DNA of 16,534 nucleotides from an uncultured Flavonifractor sp. (GTDB lineage Bacteria > Bacillota > Clostridia > Oscillospirales > Oscillospiraceae). Made by a program: the position numbers and the translations under genes. Shown piece after piece: positions 14,074 through 16,534 of this stretch. Below the pieces are notes generated by a model, which saw only the letters and a list, made by a program, of their open reading frames with translations, was not told the origin of the DNA and made no database searches. Positions within the stretch are counted from its first letter, which is position 1; each line of letters begins with the position of its first letter. The stretch spans positions 1 to 16,534 of the forward strand of contig CAJUDT010000056.1 in the NCBI GenBank assembly GCA_910585415.1, in the 5' to 3' direction.

Positions 14074-14119
14074 GCCCCCTGGCGGCAAAAGATTCCCTGT
14101 CCTTTTGCCGCCGGGGGGC
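14074..14119 (+). terminator. Long hairpin terminator after the PHP gene
   Basis: An 18-bp stem with a single G-T pair (14074-14091 with 14102-14119) encloses a 10-base loop and is followed by a broken T-rich tract (TTATACTATTCTTG). It is strong as a structure and moderate as an intrinsic terminator. Confidence 0.75.
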
Positions 14120-14120
14120 T

Positions 14121-14126
14121 TATACT
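14121..14126 (+). promoter_or_regulatory. Possible -10 of the kinase-like gene
   Basis: TATACT sits immediately after the terminator stem, about 45 bp before the downstream start codon. No acceptable -35 is seen, because the upstream bases are the hairpin itself. This is a tentative call. Confidence 0.3.
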
Positions 14127-14171
14127 ATTCTTGTATTCTTCTGCGCAGATTTGGAAACGGCGGTGAACGCG

Positions 14172-15413
14172 ATGGTGGTTCTGGACAAACACAACATCAT
14201 ACCGTATTTGCGGCAGCACTACCCCGCCTTTGACACCGCCGGAGCGGTGCGCGTCTCGGCCATCGGGGACGACGAGGGGGACTCCCGGGGGCTCATCAAC
14301 TATGTGTTCCGCGTCCGCAATGGGAGGGCCTCCCTGATTCTCAAGCAGGCCCGCTCCAACATGCGCCTGGATGACGACGTAGCCTCCACCGACGCCAGCT
14401 ACTGCCCGCCCCAGGACCGGAACTATTCCGAGTATCTCTCCCTCAAGCTCCGCCGGGCCATTACCCCCGGCTGCGTGCCGGAGGTCTACTACGCCGACCG
14501 GGAGAACCATGTGTTCCTCATGGAGGACGTGAACTACATCCGGCCCAGCCGCACCCAGCTGTCTCAGGGAATCATGATTGACGGCCTGGCAGAGCGCTGC
14601 GCCCACTTTCTGGCGGACAACCACTTTTACACCTCGGAATTTTATTTGGAGACCGAGGCATTTCGGGAGCTGGACCGGTGCTTTGTCAACACCGGAATGC
14701 GGGCCATTATGGAAAATTGGCTCTTCCTGCGGGACACACCCACCCACCAGTGTCCCCCGCTGACCCGGCACTTCCTCCCCTACATCTTCGCGGAGGATGT
14801 CGTGGTCCAGTCCCACCTTCTGCGGCACAAGTACATGAACTCCACCCAGGCCTTTATCCACTCTGACGTACACACCTCCAACGTCTTTGCCGACGGTACG
14901 CAAATCAAGGTCATTGACATGGAGTACACCTTTGCGGGGCCCTGCGGGTACGATTTGGGATATTTCCTTGCCAGCCTGGTATCTCAATACTGCTCGGCGG
15001 TGTTCCGCCCCTTCCCCTCCCAGGGGGAGCGCCGGGCGTTCAAGGGCTACATCCTCGCCGCCATCTACACCCTGGCGGACAGCTATCAAAAGCGCTTCGC
15101 CGCCCACTGGAACGACGAGGCCAAGCCGGTTTACCGCGCCTGCCCCGGCTTCCGGGACGCCTTCCTGACGGAGCTGCTCCCCGACGTGGCCGGATTCGCC
15201 GCCATGCCCATGTTTACCCTGTGCGTAAGCTCCTTCGGCTTCACCCAGGAGTTTGAGGTCATTCCCGACGAGCGGCAGAAGCTCCACGCCCTCCAGCTCT
15301 ACTGCACCTTGGGCCGCCGGTTCCTCATGGGCCGGGCGGACCTCCGCACCCCGGAGGCCATCGCCGCCGCCGTTCTGGAGGGGGAGCGGGAATACCTCAG
15401 CAAAATGAAATAA
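14172..15413 (+). CDS. Methylthioribose-kinase-like phosphotransferase (MtnK / APH fold)
   Basis: A 413-residue protein with the aminoglycoside-phosphotransferase/choline-kinase fold. GLINYVFRVRNG and SLILKQARSNMR (K59) match the ATP-clamping strand and lysine of 5-methylthioribose kinases. QDRNYSEYLSL follows, then the linker strand HVFLMEDV. The catalytic loop is IHSDVHTSNVF (D232, N237), and VIDMEYTFAGPCGYDLGYFLA (D249, E251) corresponds to the DPE metal site and the Y/FGPxGYDLG block of MtnK. MtnK phosphorylates 5-methylthioribose in methionine salvage. No mtnA or other salvage gene is near, so a related sugar or thiosugar substrate is also possible. The start is uncertain: ATG 14172 (taken) or an in-frame GTG at 14163, which has GGAA upstream. 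The ribosome site is weak for either. The gene lies directly behind the terminator of the PHP gene and has its own terminator. Confidence 0.75.
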   Translation: MVVLDKHNIIPYLRQHYPAFDTAGAVRVSAIGDDEGDSRGLINYVFRVRNGRASLILKQARSNMRLDDDVASTDASYCPPQDRNYSEYLSLKLRRAITPGCVPEVYYADRENHVFLMEDVNYIRPSRTQLSQGIMIDGLAERCAHFLADNHFYTSEFYLETEAFRELDRCFVNTGMRAIMENWLFLRDTPTHQCPPLTRHFLPYIFAEDVVVQSHLLRHKYMNSTQAFIHSDVHTSNVFADGTQIKVIDMEYTFAGPCGYDLGYFLASLVSQYCSAVFRPFPSQGERRAFKGYILAAIYTLADSYQKRFAAHWNDEAKPVYRACPGFRDAFLTELLPDVAGFAAMPMFTLCVSSFGFTQEFEVIPDERQKLHALQLYCTLGRRFLMGRADLRTPEAIAAAVLEGEREYLSKMK

Positions 15414-15422
15414 GCAAACAGC

Positions 15423-15467
15423 ACAGCCTCCGCAGGCAGACCCTGGGGAGGCTGTTGTTTCGTTTTT
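15423..15467 (+). terminator. Rho-independent terminator of the kinase-like gene
   Basis: ACAGCCTCC (15423-15431) pairs perfectly with GGAGGCTGT (15447-15455), followed by TGTTTCGTTTTT. Confidence 0.8.
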
Positions 15468-15469
15468 GC

Positions 15470-15498
15470 TTGAAACGGGGCCGGAAACTGGATATACT
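15470..15498 (+). promoter_or_regulatory. Intact promoter upstream of the GNAT pseudogene
   Basis: TTGAAA (15470-15475), a 17-bp spacer and TATACT (15493-15498). A GAGGTGA ribosome site lies just before the ATG at 15585. The roughly 80-bp leader holds GC-rich short inverted repeats but no recognised riboswitch. Confidence 0.75.
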
Positions 15499-15584
15499 GG
15501 AGAAGCATCCATAGGGCCGGACGGCTTCCCCCCGGCACAGCCGGAGCAGCGGGACAGCGCCCACAGTTTTAGAGGTGATGTGAA

Positions 15585-15819
15585 ATGACAATCCGCCAGG
15601 AAACCGAGCAGGACCGCCCGGGGGCTGGGTTACGATTATTCCATCGTTCTGGGGAGCGAGCGCTATTACCCAAGGCTGGGCTACCGGCCAGCGGAGGCCT
15701 TTGGCATACTGCCGCCCTTCCAGGTTCCGAGCCAGAACTTCATGGCCTGCCCCCTGCGGGAAAACGCCCCCAGTATCCAAGGGGTCGTGGCGTACGCCAA
15801 AGAATTTGGAATTGAATAA
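15585..15819 (+). pseudogene. GNAT N-acetyltransferase pseudogene with internal deletion and frameshift
   Basis: The ATG at 15585 opens with MTIRQETEQD, the usual first strand of a GNAT acetyltransferase. After about 12 codons the sequence jumps, in the +1 frame from about 15622, to GLGYDYSIVLGSERYYPRLGY, RPAEAFGILPPFQVP, SQNFMACPL and VVAYAKEFGIE-stop (TAA 15817-15819). This is the C-terminal part of the same family (the YYxRxGYRPA...FGI and NFMA blocks). About 90 residues, including the acetyl-CoA-binding R/QxxGxG/A loop, are gone. Staying in the first frame gives an unrelated 76-residue peptide, so no functional enzyme can result. The promoter and ribosome site remain intact, suggesting recent loss. 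It could also reflect an assembly collapse, which would need read-level evidence to exclude. Confidence 0.85.
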
Positions 15820-15822
15820 AAC

Positions 15823-15853
15823 AAAAAAACTCCCCAGGCAGTGCCCGGGGAGT
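15823..15853 (-). terminator. Rho-independent terminator of the rplM-rpsI operon
   Basis: On the minus strand ACTCCCC (15853-15847) pairs with GGGGAGT (15835-15829), and the stem extends inward by about three pairs. A run of T residues follows (A-run at 15823-15829 on the plus strand). It lies 24 bp past the rpsI stop and 4 bp from the pseudogene stop. Confidence 0.9.
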
Positions 15854-15876
15854 CTTTGATATCCGCAGAGAGAAAC

Positions 15877-16281
15877 TCAGCGCTTGGAGAACTGAGGCGC
15901 GCGGCGGGCCGCTTTGAGGCCGTACTTTTTCCGCTCCTTCATACGAGGGTCGCGGGTGAGGAATCCGGCGGCCTTGAGGGCGGCGCGGAACTCGGGGTTG
16001 ACCTCCAGCAGGGCGCGGGAGATGCCGTGACGGATGGCGCCGGCCTGACCGGTGACGCCGCCGCCGGTGACGGTAGCCTCAATGTCCACCTTGCCCATGG
16101 TGCCGGTGGCGGCCAGGGGCTGGCGGACGATGAGCTTCAGGGTCTCCAGACCGAAGTAATCGTCGATATCCCGGCCGTTGATGGTGATTGCGCCGGTGCC
16201 GTTGGGGAACAGATGCACCCGGGCCACGGAGGACTTGCGGCGGCCGGTGCCGTACAGATAAGGCTTCTTGCTCTTATACAT
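15877..16281 (-). CDS. rpsI: 30S ribosomal protein S9
   Basis: A 134-residue protein of the small ribosomal subunit head, whose C-terminal tail reaches the P-site tRNA. It shows the family opening YLYGTGRRKSSVARV, the central GRDIDDYFGLETL and VTGGGVTGQAGAIRHGISRALL, and the diagnostic basic ending LTRDPRMKERKKYGLKAARRAPQFSKR, with the terminal KR that contacts tRNA. Length is normal. The ATG at 16281 is preceded by AGGAGG. It lies 17 bp behind rplM, the conserved rplM-rpsI pairing found in nearly all bacteria, and ends at a terminator. Confidence 0.98.
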   Translation of the reverse strand: MYKSKKPYLYGTGRRKSSVARVHLFPNGTGAITINGRDIDDYFGLETLKLIVRQPLAATGTMGKVDIEATVTGGGVTGQAGAIRHGISRALLEVNPEFRAALKAAGFLTRDPRMKERKKYGLKAARRAPQFSKR

Positions 16282-16298
16282 ATGTTCGTACCTCCTGC

Positions 16299-16534
16299 TT
16301 AGTTAGCGGCCCAGGCTTCGGGCTTCTGGGCGGCATGGGGATGCTCGGCGCCGCGGTAGATGTGCAGGCGGGTCAGAGAATCCTTGGTGACGATATTGCG
16401 GGGCATCATGCCGCGCACGGCCACGCGCATGGCCAGCTCGGGCTTCTGCTGCATCAGCAGGCGGTACTTGGTCTCCTTGAGGCCGCCCACCCAGCCGGAG
16501 TGGGTGCGGTAGTACTTCTGCTCCAGCTTCTTGC
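16299..16534 (-). CDS. rplM: 50S ribosomal protein L13, C-terminal part (runs off the window)
   Basis: About 77 C-terminal residues of L13 (normally about 142-150), an early-assembling large-subunit protein. The visible chain reads KKLEQKYYRTHSGWVGGLKE, then PELAMRVAVRGMMPRN and LHIYRGAEHPHAAQKP. The HSGW..GLK and AVxGMLPxN-like (here AVRGMMPRN) blocks and YxGxxHPHxAQxP are diagnostic. It stops at TAA (16299-16301), 17 bp before rpsI. The start and the operon promoter lie beyond the right edge. Confidence 0.97.
   Translation of the reverse strand, partial: KKLEQKYYRTHSGWVGGLKETKYRLLMQQKPELAMRVAVRGMMPRNIVTKDSLTRLHIYRGAEHPHAAQKPEAWAAN

Noticed and set aside
13926..15512. 528-codon antisense open frame opposite the kinase-like gene
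   Set aside because: No domain pattern, and the plus-strand protein shows clear kinase motifs.
15585..15815. Intact 76-residue small protein
   Set aside because: Only the first dozen residues resemble a protein family; the rest is out-of-frame translation of the GNAT C-terminal part.
15841..16302. 153-codon plus-strand open frame over rpsI
   Set aside because: It is the complement of an unmistakable ribosomal protein S9 gene.
1..16534. CRISPR arrays, tRNA or rRNA genes, insertion sequences, riboswitches, phage attachment sites
   Set aside because: No regularly spaced repeats, cloverleaf, transposase motif or conserved riboswitch core was recognised by eye on either strand.

Overview
The window looks like chromosomal DNA from a GC-rich, Gram-positive, anaerobic gut clostridium of the Oscillospiraceae type (Flavonifractor, Lawsonibacter or Pseudoflavonifractor-like). 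This is inferred from strong GC bias at third codon positions, clear Shine-Dalgarno sites of the AAGGAGG type, sigma-A promoters with frequent extended -10 elements, and gene families typical of Clostridia: YtrA-type GntR with an ABC-2 exporter, BlaI/BlaR1, and a UPF0597 cysteine desulfidase. No rRNA, tRNA, CRISPR array, insertion sequence or phage gene was seen.

Layout from left to right. Positions 1-395 hold a rightward terminator, a leftward promoter with an 18-bp perfect palindrome just downstream of its -10, and the decayed 3' end of a leftward VOC/glyoxalase gene. Next come rlmB (23S rRNA 2'-O-methyltransferase) and, 23 bp behind it, a 732-residue membrane protein. That protein has the layout of a P1B-type ATPase, but every catalytic motif is degenerate and its N-terminus is a long Pro/Glu-rich tail. 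Single-gene units follow, most with their own promoter or terminator: ilvE (branched-chain aminotransferase), pgi (glucose-6-phosphate isomerase), a small P-loop protein of unknown role, and a cysteine desulfidase (cyuA/UPF0597).

Positions 8062-10636 form a compact, translationally coupled operon: a YtrA-type GntR repressor, an ABC ATPase and two related ABC-2 permeases. A long hairpin separates it from a convergent blaI-blaR1 pair (12656-13045 and 10685-12655). The BlaR1-like metalloprotease carries an unfamiliar extracytoplasmic domain in place of a penicillin-binding sensor, and the blaI promoter contains a large duplicated TACAGCTGTA operator. Divergent from blaI is a PHP-family histidinol-phosphatase-like gene, then a methylthioribose-kinase-like gene, then a GNAT acetyltransferase pseudogene that has lost its middle but kept an excellent promoter. 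The right edge holds the leftward ribosomal operon end rplM-rpsI with its terminator.

Most of the window is housekeeping or metabolic. The most unusual items are the pseudo-P-type ATPase, the BlaR1 with a non-canonical sensor, the regulated leftward promoter at the left edge, and the two gene remnants.
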